DNA of 8,681 nt from an uncultured Verrucomicrobiota bacterium (lineage in GTDB: Bacteria > Verrucomicrobiota > Kiritimatiellia > RFP12 > UBA3636). The stretch covers positions 1 to 8,681 of the forward strand of contig CAMOEO010000115.1 in the NCBI GenBank assembly GCA_946612175.1. Direction: 5' to 3'. Below, one piece after another: positions 1 to 5,067 of this stretch. The notes beneath the pieces are model-generated. The model was not told the DNA's origin. It saw only the letters and a list, made by a program, of their open reading frames with translations, and did no database searches. Numbering within the stretch: position 1 is the stretch's first letter; the number at the start of each line of letters is the position of its first letter. Position numbers and translations under genes: made by a program.

Positions 1-149
1 CCGCAACGGTGCGGAGCCTTTCGTTCCGGGGGTGTTGATAATTGGTTGATAGAAGAAACAAAGATTGAAAGAAGAACAAATTGATTTTGTTCAAAAGGGT
101 GTAGGCAAGGGAAATTATCAACAATTTCATCAACAAGTGTCGATAAGTT
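1..149. promoter_or_regulatory. AT-rich upstream region with dyad repeats
   Basis: This stretch is far richer in A+T than the genes and has no convincing coding frame. All three forward frames from the left edge stop by position 84. It is dense in inverted repeats. GTTGATAATT (34-43) is matched perfectly by AATTATCAAC (113-122), and a second GTTGAT (45-50) is matched by ATCAAC (129-134). A compact dyad at 74-92 is listed separately. A small stem CCGCA/TGCGG (1-5 with 10-14) sits at the very edge and could be the end of a structure from a gene outside the window. The region probably holds control sites for the gene starting at 191, or for a divergent gene lying to the left that cannot be seen. 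Confidence 0.45.
74..92. promoter_or_regulatory. 7-bp-arm palindrome, candidate operator
   Basis: The arms GAACAAA (74-80) and TTTGTTC (86-92) are perfect reverse complements around the 5-nt centre TTGAT. The size and symmetry suit a dimeric helix-turn-helix regulator. The site lies about 57 bp upstream of the predicted -35 element of the downstream regulator gene, so it is too far for simple promoter occlusion. It could be an activator or distal site, or belong to a promoter directed to the left. Autoregulation by the adjacent XRE protein is an inference only. Confidence 0.35.
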
Positions 150-182
150 TTGCTTGCGCCGGGAGGGGGGATGGGGCATACT
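150..182 (+). promoter_or_regulatory. Promoter of the XRE/zinc-ribbon gene
   Basis: TTGCTTGC (150-157) supplies a -35 hexamer TTGCGC at 154-159. It is followed by a 17-nt spacer and a -10 CATACT at 177-182. The same blocks, TTGCTTGC then GGCAT(A/T)CTCCCGCCCC exactly 25 nt apart, recur before the porin gene at 3489-3529. This makes a chance resemblance unlikely. Initiation 7-9 nt after the -10 would fall at 189-191, on or beside the ATG at 191. Confidence 0.55.
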
Positions 183-192
183 CCCGCCCCAT
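171..192 (+). repeat. Inverted repeat spanning -10 and start codon
   Basis: ATGGGGC (171-177) pairs with GCCCCAT (186-192) around the 8-nt loop ATACTCCC. The dyad covers the -10 element and the first two bases of the ATG at 191. If transcription begins further upstream it would form an RNA hairpin hiding the start codon. If transcription begins at about 190 it can only act as DNA. Confidence 0.4.
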
Positions 193-751
193 GCAACCCC
201 CTTCCGCCAAGCCCTTCCACGTCCAGGTGCGCGCCGCGCGCCTGGCGGCGCATTGGACGCAGGCCGTGCTGGCGGAGAAGGCGGGGTGCCAGCAGTCGCA
301 GCTCTCGGACTTCGAGCATGGCGTGCGCGGCAAGGTTTCGCGCGAGACGGTGCTGAAGATCGCGGAGCTGCTGCACCTCGAGCCCCCGCCCGAGGCGGCC
401 GCCTCCGCGGGTCCATCCATCCCGGCGCCGGCGTCCGGTCCGGCCGCGGCGGCGGCGCACTGTCCCAATTTCGAGTGTCCGTCGAACCTGCCGTACTTCG
501 TGGGCGGGCAGCTCTTCTTCCTGCCGCTCGGCACGGCGGGGGACGGCGAGCACTGCGCGCTCTGCGGCGAGCTGCTGGAGCGCGAATGCCCGCACTGCCA
601 CGCGCATCTGCACGGCCACGGCGGGTGCTGCCCCGTGTGCGGGGCGCCGCTGCTGGAGATGCCGGAGGGGTTCGTCGAGGACGCGGCCGCCTGGGCGGAG
701 TCGCAGCGGGCCCTTGCCGTCGCGCTCCGCGACGCCGCCGGGCGCCGCTAG
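191..751 (+). CDS. XRE-family HTH protein with C-terminal zinc ribbons
   Basis: This is a predicted 186-residue cytoplasmic regulator. Residues about 13-64 form a Cro/C1-type helix-turn-helix (ARLAAHWTQAVLAEKAG, then QSQLSDFEHG and the helix ETVLKIAELLHL). A Pro/Ala-rich linker covers about 65-90. The C-terminal part carries cysteines arranged as two zinc-ribbon-like units: C91-x4-C96 with C122-x2-C125, and C133-x2-C136 with C147-x2-C150. Several histidines (137-143) lie between the last pairs. The open frame extends upstream to a TTG at 65, but that part is AT-rich and lies outside the predicted promoter, so I chose ATG 191; GTG 137 is an alternative. No well-placed Shine-Dalgarno sequence precedes 191, which fits a leaderless message. 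The gene converges on recJ and its TAG stop overlaps the recJ stop. Target and signal are unknown; it is not recognisable as a named regulator. Confidence 0.85.
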   Translation: MQPPSAKPFHVQVRAARLAAHWTQAVLAEKAGCQQSQLSDFEHGVRGKVSRETVLKIAELLHLEPPPEAAASAGPSIPAPASGPAAAAAHCPNFECPSNLPYFVGGQLFFLPLGTAGDGEHCALCGELLERECPHCHAHLHGHGGCCPVCGAPLLEMPEGFVEDAAAWAESQRALAVALRDAAGRR

Positions 752-2505
752 CGCGGATCCGCCGCGGGGCGGAGGTCGCGGACGAAGAACTGGGGAAGCC
801 CGTAGTTGTCGCGCGAGAAGTGGAAGACCGCGTCGAGCCGGTCTCCGGCATGGAACGGCATGTCGGCGCGACCGAACACGACGGCCGGCACCGGAAGTTC
901 CTCGAACTCGAGCCTCCAGTTGACGGTCGTCCGCCCGAAGCGCGCGGGATCGCGCCGCAGCGCGAGGGCGCGAAGGCCGAGGAGCGGTTGCGGATTCAGC
1001 GTTCCGAAGGGGCCGATCCGGGCGACGTCCCGCTCCAGCGCGGCGTTCGCCTCCGCCGGCTCGATCCATGCCTCCACGCGGCTCTCGGGGCGCATGTCCA
1101 GCCCCCGCTCGACCTCGGTGCAGACGGACGCGAAGCGGTCCCGGAAGGCCTCGAGCCGTTCCTCCGCCAGCGTGAGTCCCGCGGCGGCGCGGTGTCCGCC
1201 GAAGTTCTCGAGCAGCTCGCGGCAGCGCTCCAGCAGCTGCATCAGGTCGAGCCCCGGGATCTCCGGGCAGCGGGCGGAGCCCCGCACGAAGCCGGGCTCG
1301 TCGTCCGCCGTGAAGACGATGGACGGCAGGTGGTTGCGGTTCGACAGGCGCGAGGCGACAAGACCGATCACGCCCGGGTGCCAGGACTCGTTGTAGAGGA
1401 TGATGGAGGAGCGCGGCCCGCCTTCCGAGGCGCGGACCTCCGCCTCCGCGCAGCGCAGGGCGGCGCTCTCCTCCTCGCGGCGGAGGTTGTTGAACTCGCC
1501 CAGCCTCCGCGCCAGCGGAACGGCCGTCGCCATGTCGCGCGCCGCCAGCAGGTCCAGCGCCACGCGCGGGTTCCCGACGCGCCCCGCCGCGTTGATGCGC
1601 GGGACGAGGACGAACGCGAGAGAGCCCGAGTCGAGGTCGCCCCGCAGCCCTGCGACGGAGCCGAGCGCCCGTAGCCCCACGAGCTCCGAGGGCGGCGCCG
1701 AGTTGATGATGTCGAGCCCGCGTGAGGCGATGATGCGGTTCTCCCCGACGAGGGGCACCAGGTCTCCGATCGTGCCGACCGCGGCCAGCGCGACGAGCGG
1801 GTGCATGAAGCGCGAGCCCTCCTTCGGCGGAAGATATCTTCGCACGAGCTCGTGCGCGAGCTTGAACGCCACGCCCGCCCCGCACAGGTGGCGCAGCGGC
1901 TCCGGCGTCCCCGGCAGGCAGGGGTTCACGAGCGCCGAAGCGCTCCGCGGCACCGCCAACCCGACCTCGTGATGGTCCGTGACGATGACCTCGACGCCCT
2001 GCGCGACGGCCTTGTCGCACGCCGGGGCGTGCGAGATGCCGCAGTCCACCGTGACGATGAGCCGCGCCCCCGGATGCTCCCGCAGGCAGCGGTCGAGCGC
2101 CGCCTCCGTGAAGCCGTATCCCTCGTGGATGCGGTCGGGGATGAAGATCGACGCATGGCCCCCGATGCCGAGGATCGCCGTGTGCAGGATCGTCGCCGCC
2201 GTCATGCCGTCGGCGTCGAAGTCGCCGAACACGACGATCGGTTCGCCCCTCCCGACGTGTTCCCCGACGATCGTCGCGGCGCGCGCGATGCCGGGCAGGG
2301 TGTCCGGCAGCATGCAGTTCTTGAGCAGCGGACGCAGGAACGCGGCCGCCTCCTCGGGTTCGGCGTGGCCGCGCGCGACCAGGATGCGCGCCGCGGCGGG
2401 GGCCAGGCGCAGTTCCGCGGCGAGCGCCGCGGTCGCGGCGGGGTCCGCCTCCGCGTCGGTCCATTGGCTGCCCGGCCAGCCCCCGGAGCGGAGGGCGGCG
2501 CTCAT
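748..2505 (-). CDS. recJ: Single-stranded-DNA-specific exonuclease RecJ
   Basis: RecJ is a 5'-3' single-strand DNA exonuclease of the DHH phosphoesterase superfamily. It acts in RecF-pathway recombination, mismatch repair and base-excision repair. The protein is 585 residues, normal for the family. Visible motifs are the metal-binding DFDADG (95-100), TVDCG (152-156), the DHH signature TDHHE (176-180), GTIGDLVPL (244-252), PRINAAGR (302-309), and the DHHA1-type GGHRAAAGL (436-444). An OB-like C-terminal segment follows. All catalytic aspartates and histidines expected of the family appear to be present. The chosen ATG at 2505 overlaps the hisA stop as ATGA, so translation is probably coupled to hisA. 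The open frame continues upstream of 2505, but that part is the shadow of hisA. The TAG stop (750-748) interlocks with the stop of the convergent regulator gene. Confidence 0.96.
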   Translation of the reverse strand: MSAALRSGGWPGSQWTDAEADPAATAALAAELRLAPAAARILVARGHAEPEEAAAFLRPLLKNCMLPDTLPGIARAATIVGEHVGRGEPIVVFGDFDADGMTAATILHTAILGIGGHASIFIPDRIHEGYGFTEAALDRCLREHPGARLIVTVDCGISHAPACDKAVAQGVEVIVTDHHEVGLAVPRSASALVNPCLPGTPEPLRHLCGAGVAFKLAHELVRRYLPPKEGSRFMHPLVALAAVGTIGDLVPLVGENRIIASRGLDIINSAPPSELVGLRALGSVAGLRGDLDSGSLAFVLVPRINAAGRVGNPRVALDLLAARDMATAVPLARRLGEFNNLRREEESAALRCAEAEVRASEGGPRSSIILYNESWHPGVIGLVASRLSNRNHLPSIVFTADDEPGFVRGSARCPEIPGLDLMQLLERCRELLENFGGHRAAAGLTLAEERLEAFRDRFASVCTEVERGLDMRPESRVEAWIEPAEANAALERDVARIGPFGTLNPQPLLGLRALALRRDPARFGRTTVNWRLEFEELPVPAVVFGRADMPFHAGDRLDAVFHFSRDNYGLPQFFVRDLRPAADPR

Positions 2506-3290
2506 CGTGCCGCCCTCCCGCCCGCCGCGTCCGCCGCGGGCCTCCCCACCGCGGCCGCCGTTCCGGCGGCCAGGAACGCGCCGAGGGGCGCGGCCTTCTC
2601 GTAGAGGGCCTTCCCGACGATCACGCCTTCGAGATTCAGCCGCCCGAGCGCCGCGAGGGCCGCGACGTCTTCCGGGGCGTGTACGCCGCCCGAGGCGACG
2701 AGCGACCCGCCGGCCGGCGCCACCGCGTCCGCCATCGCCGCCATTGCGGCGAGGTTCGGCCCGCGGAGCATGCCGTCCGTGGCGGTGTCCGTATAGATGA
2801 AGGTCCGCACCCCGCGCGCCGCGAGCCCGGCCGCGAGCTCCGTCGCGCGGACGCGCGTCGTCTCCGTCCACCCCGCCACCTGGACGAACCCGTCCCGGGC
2901 GTCGACGCCCACGACCACGCGGTCGGGGCCGAACGCGGCCGCGAGCCGCGCGACGCCCTCGGGGTCGGAGACCGCGCGCGAACCGAGAATCGCCCGCGCC
3001 GCGCCGGCGTCGAGCACGGCGCGCAGGTCGTCGTCCGTCCGCAGGCCGCCGCCCACCTCGAAGGGGATGCGCAGCGCGTCCGCCATCCGGCGGAAAAGGT
3101 CGGTGTGGACCGGTCGGCCGGCGAACGCGCCGTCGAGGTCCACGACATGGAGGTACTCGGCTCCCTGGTCCTGCCAGGAGAGCGCCATCCGAACGGGGTC
3201 GTCGCTGTAAACAGTCTCGTCCTCCGCCCGGCCCTGGCGAAGGCGGACGCAGCGTCCCCTCCGCAGGTCGATCGCGGGAAAAATCTTCAT
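2502..3290 (-). CDS. hisA: Phosphoribosylformimino-AICAR-P isomerase HisA
   Basis: HisA is a cytoplasmic (beta/alpha)8-barrel that carries out the fourth step of histidine biosynthesis, the Amadori-type isomerisation of ProFAR to PRFAR. The protein is 262 residues, slightly longer than the usual 240-250 because of an Ala/Gly-rich tail. Diagnostic sequence includes the start MKIFPAIDLRRGRCVRL with catalytic Asp8, VDLDGAFAG (50-58), FEVGGGLR (77-84), VVVGVDARDG (126-134) with the second catalytic Asp130, YTDTATDGMLRGPNL (166-180), ASGGV (199-203) and GVIVGKALYE (222-231). The two half-barrel phosphate sites are recognisable. ATG 3290 fits the family N-terminus; an ATG at 3338 in the same frame would add 16 atypical residues. 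AAAGGGGG just before the start could serve as a ribosome-binding site. No other his gene is in the window; its operon partner is recJ. Confidence 0.96.
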   Translation of the reverse strand: MKIFPAIDLRRGRCVRLRQGRAEDETVYSDDPVRMALSWQDQGAEYLHVVDLDGAFAGRPVHTDLFRRMADALRIPFEVGGGLRTDDDLRAVLDAGAARAILGSRAVSDPEGVARLAAAFGPDRVVVGVDARDGFVQVAGWTETTRVRATELAAGLAARGVRTFIYTDTATDGMLRGPNLAAMAAMADAVAPAGGSLVASGGVHAPEDVAALAALGRLNLEGVIVGKALYEKAAPLGAFLAAGTAAAVGRPAADAAGGRAAR

Positions 3291-3297
3291 GGCCCCC

Positions 3298-3326
3298 TTT
3301 CTACCACAAACCGCCCTTCGCGGCAA
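3298..3326 (-). promoter_or_regulatory. Promoter of hisA-recJ
   Basis: On the minus strand, TTGCCG (3326-3321) is followed by a 17-nt spacer ending TGTGG and a -10 TAGAAA (3303-3298). The TTG-to-GG distance (21 nt) equals that in the regulator and porin promoters. Only 7 nt (GGGGGCC) separate the -10 from the ATG at 3290, so the transcript would start at or very near the start codon. In that case the G-run could not act as a full Shine-Dalgarno sequence, so either this promoter or that ribosome-binding-site reading must be wrong. Confidence 0.4.
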
Positions 3327-3470
3327 GGACAACTTCATTCCTGCCGTCTCGGACTCCCGACGGCCGTTTGGAGTCGGGGGCGCGGAGAGATCGCCTGCGC
3401 GCGGCGAATTCCGTCCGGAATGCCAAGCGCAGATTTCAAACGCCCGCTTGACGAAACGAGCGGTTGGGCA

Positions 3471-3513
3471 AAAATTGTTTCAAAAAAATTGCTTGCTTTT
3501 TTGAAACAATTTT
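3471..3513. repeat. 17-bp-arm inverted repeat over the porin promoter
   Basis: The left arm 3471-3487 (AAAATTGTTTCAAAAAA) and right arm 3497-3513 (TTTTTTGAAACAATTTT) are perfect reverse complements around a 9-nt centre (3488-3496). After one mismatch, GC (3468-3469) also pairs with GC (3515-3516). The centre carries TTGCTTGC, the -35 region of the porin promoter, and the right arm fills the -35/-10 spacer. Since porin transcription starts downstream and hisA runs the other way, the repeat is probably not transcribed from either mapped promoter. It is more likely an operator than a terminator. It could alternatively be a remnant of a small palindromic repeat element. Confidence 0.7.
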
Positions 3514-3521
3514 GGCATTCT
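3489..3521 (+). promoter_or_regulatory. Promoter of the FadL-like porin gene
   Basis: The -35 TTGCTT (3493-3498, inside TTGCTTGC 3489-3496), a 17-nt spacer and the -10 CATTCT (3516-3521) preceded by TGG form a plausible extended promoter. Together with the following CCCGCCCC it matches the promoter at 150-190 in sequence and exact spacing. Initiation near 3529-3531 would give a leader of roughly 62 nt. Confidence 0.55.
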
Positions 3522-3592
3522 CCCGCCCCCGTCGCGCAAACATCCGACAAAACCACCCAAACCAACACCCAAAACAGGGGTATCCCAACCAC

Positions 3593-4885
3593 ATGAAGAA
3601 GTCCACCCTTCTCGCCTTCGCACTCACGACCGCCGCCGCGTCCGCCTTCGGCGCCGGCTTCTCGCTCTTCCAGGGCGACACCACCGGCTGCGCCGACGCC
3701 GCCGGCTCCATCGCCAAGGGAGGCCGCGCGGGCGACCTGTACTACAACCCCGCCACGATGTCCTCCGTCACGGGGACCGTCGTCCAGACCGGCTCCTTCT
3801 TCACGCGCCCGCACCTCAAGATCGAGGGGACGGACCCCTACACCGGGACGAAGCGCCGCGCCGCCGGCAAGAAGGAGTGGTTCGCCATCCCGCATCTCTA
3901 CCTCACGAGCCAGGTCGCGGACGATCTCTGGGTCGGCGTCGGCCTCTATTCGCGCATGGGCCTCGGCGACCAGTTCCCCGACGGCTGGTTCGGGCGCTAC
4001 AACTCCACCAAGGTCGACATCGCCACCTTCGACGTCGCCCCGACGCTCGCCTGGCGCGCCACCGACTGGCTCACGATCGGCGCCGGCGTCACGCTGCAGT
4101 ACTTCGGCATCGTCCTCGAGCAGGACATCGACGCGGCCGGCATCGCGGGCATGCGCCCCTACAACGCCCCGTATCCCGACTCGCCGCTGGACGTCCACCA
4201 GAACATCCACGGCCGCGACGACCTCGCCGTCGGCTGGGACCTCGGCGTGAAGATCGATCCGATCGAGCGTCTGCACCTGGGCCTGGCCTACCACAGCAAG
4301 GTCGAGGTCCGCGCCAAGGGCCACGCGCGCTACGACGTCCCCGCGCCCGTGAAGGCCGCGTATCCCGCGTTCTTCCGCGACACCAAGATCACGGGCGGCA
4401 TCGACGAGCCCGACTACTGGATGGGCGCCATCGTCTACGACTTCACCGACCGCCTCTCGCTCGGCGTCAACGTCACGCGCACCGGCTGGAGCTCCTGGGA
4501 CGAGCTCGTGATCGAGCAGGAGAACGCCTTCCTCCCCGGCCACGGCACGCTGCGCTCCGTCAAGGACTGGGACGACGTCTGGCGCTTCTCCGTCGGCGGC
4601 TCGTACAAGCTCGACGAGAACTGGACCGCGCTCGCGTCCTACACCTGGGACGACTCCCCGATCAACCGCAAGCACGCGGACTACCTCGTCCCGGCGGACA
4701 CGCGCGAGATCTACGCGCTCGGCCTCTCCTGGGAGAGCGGCCGCTGGGCGATCGACGGCATGTACTTCTTCGAGAAGATCAACGACTGCTCCTTCGCCGG
4801 CCGCCCCGCCGAGGGCGTCTTCGAGGGCAAGTACACCGACGGCTTCTCGCACGCCTTCTCCCTCTCCGCCAGCTACCGCTTCTAG
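3593..4885 (+). CDS. FadL/OmpP1-family outer-membrane transporter
   Basis: This is a predicted 430-residue outer-membrane beta-barrel of the FadL/OmpP1/TodX family, which lets hydrophobic compounds such as long-chain fatty acids or aromatics cross the outer membrane. The N-terminus MKKSTLLAFALTTAAASAFGA is a classical signal peptide. Cleavage near residues 18-21 would leave a mature start like AGFSLFQ, as in FadL. The family hallmark YNPA (51-54) follows GRAGDLY. Alternating aromatic strands run to the end, finishing SASYRF with the terminal Phe used in BAM recognition. The substrate cannot be deduced. ATG 3593 is chosen because it begins the signal peptide; the frame open to 3464 is intergenic. 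The nearest purine-rich block, AGGGG (3576-3580), is 12 nt away, longer than ideal. Codons are very strongly C-ending, suggesting high expression. It is alone in its transcription unit, with its own promoter and a strong terminator. Confidence 0.93.
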   Translation: MKKSTLLAFALTTAAASAFGAGFSLFQGDTTGCADAAGSIAKGGRAGDLYYNPATMSSVTGTVVQTGSFFTRPHLKIEGTDPYTGTKRRAAGKKEWFAIPHLYLTSQVADDLWVGVGLYSRMGLGDQFPDGWFGRYNSTKVDIATFDVAPTLAWRATDWLTIGAGVTLQYFGIVLEQDIDAAGIAGMRPYNAPYPDSPLDVHQNIHGRDDLAVGWDLGVKIDPIERLHLGLAYHSKVEVRAKGHARYDVPAPVKAAYPAFFRDTKITGGIDEPDYWMGAIVYDFTDRLSLGVNVTRTGWSSWDELVIEQENAFLPGHGTLRSVKDWDDVWRFSVGGSYKLDENWTALASYTWDDSPINRKHADYLVPADTREIYALGLSWESGRWAIDGMYFFEKINDCSFAGRPAEGVFEGKYTDGFSHAFSLSASYRF

Positions 4886-4922
4886 CGGCCGCGCCGCCGC
4901 CCCCCTCCGGGGCCGTTTTCCC

Positions 4923-4964
4923 GGGGCGCGAAGGACACGTTCCTTCGCGCCCCCTTTCTCTTTT
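4923..4964 (+). terminator. Rho-independent terminator of the porin gene
   Basis: A perfect 13-bp stem pairs GGGGCGCGAAGGA (4923-4935) with TCCTTCGCGCCCC (4941-4953) around the 5-nt loop CACGT. It is followed by C and the T-rich run TTTCTCTTTT (4955-4964). It lies 37 nt after the porin stop codon. Confidence 0.93.
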
Positions 4965-4984
4965 CGGCGCCGTTGTGGTATGAT
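4956..4984 (+). promoter_or_regulatory. Promoter of the thuA-like / phosphatase unit
   Basis: An extended -10 TGG-TATGAT (4976-4984) is close to consensus. At the right 17-nt spacing lies only a weak -35, TTCTCT (4956-4961), which is part of the T-tract of the preceding terminator. As in the other promoters, GG precedes the -10 and a C-run (GCCCCCC) follows it. Initiation is expected near 4991-4992, giving a leader of about 76 nt. Confidence 0.5.
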
Positions 4985-4993
4985 GCCCCCCAT

Positions 4994-5040
4994 CGCGCGC
5001 CCGCCGGGCGGACGCACGGGTCCGGCGGCCCGGGCGCGCG
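4994..5040 (+). repeat. GC-rich hairpin at the 5' end of the thuA-like mRNA
   Basis: CGCGCGCCCG (4994-5003) pairs perfectly with CGGGCGCGCG (5031-5040), and inside it CCGG (5004-5007) can pair with CCGG (5022-5025). It would be the first structure of the transcript. No T-tract follows, so it is not an obvious attenuator. The remaining leader (5041-5067) is C-rich and lacks a Shine-Dalgarno sequence. Confidence 0.5.
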
Positions 5041-5067
5041 TCCCCTCCAACCCCCATTGCATCGAAC

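Larger units (their letters stand above)
3291..3592. other. Divergent intergenic region between hisA and porin
   Basis: This roughly 300-nt stretch has no supportable gene. The hisA-side part (3327-3470) holds small imperfect dyads: CCCGAC/GTCGGG (3356-3361 with 3373-3378), ATTCCG-TC-CGGAAT (3408-3421), and CCGCTTG/CGAGCGG (3444-3450 with 3457-3463, one G-U pair). None has a T-tract. The AT-rich core around 3470-3513 and the porin promoter are listed separately. From about 3531 to 3592 the sequence is a purine-A and C-rich leader without obvious structure. Confidence 0.6.

Noticed and set aside
1..84. C-terminus of an upstream plus-strand gene
   Set aside because: Frames enter from the left edge, but the pieces are too short and AT-rich to distinguish from intergenic sequence.
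65..190. 42-residue upstream extension of the regulator from TTG 65
   Set aside because: AT-rich composition, inverted repeats and a predicted promoter within it indicate non-coding DNA.
2506..2871. N-terminal extension of RecJ
   Set aside because: The frame is open, but the translated segment is Arg/Gly repeats lying wholly within hisA; the ATG at 2505 gives a normal RecJ N-terminus.
3418..3426. Minus-strand TTGGCATTC copy as a second hisA promoter
   Set aside because: It resembles the -10 block, but the position 17 nt upstream holds GGGCGT rather than a TTG-type -35 element.
3471..3513. The large inverted repeat as a bidirectional terminator
   Set aside because: It lies between divergent genes, where no transcript needs to end, and its stem is almost entirely A-T.
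3514..3527. Sigma-54 promoter (TGGCA...GC) before the porin
   Set aside because: The GG at 3514-3515 has no GC at the required spacing (CC is found), while a -35/-10 pair fits.
3335..5062. 575-codon minus-strand frame opposite the porin
   Set aside because: Val/Ala/Glu-rich with no motifs, and it would run through the intrinsic terminator, both promoters and the AT-rich dyad.
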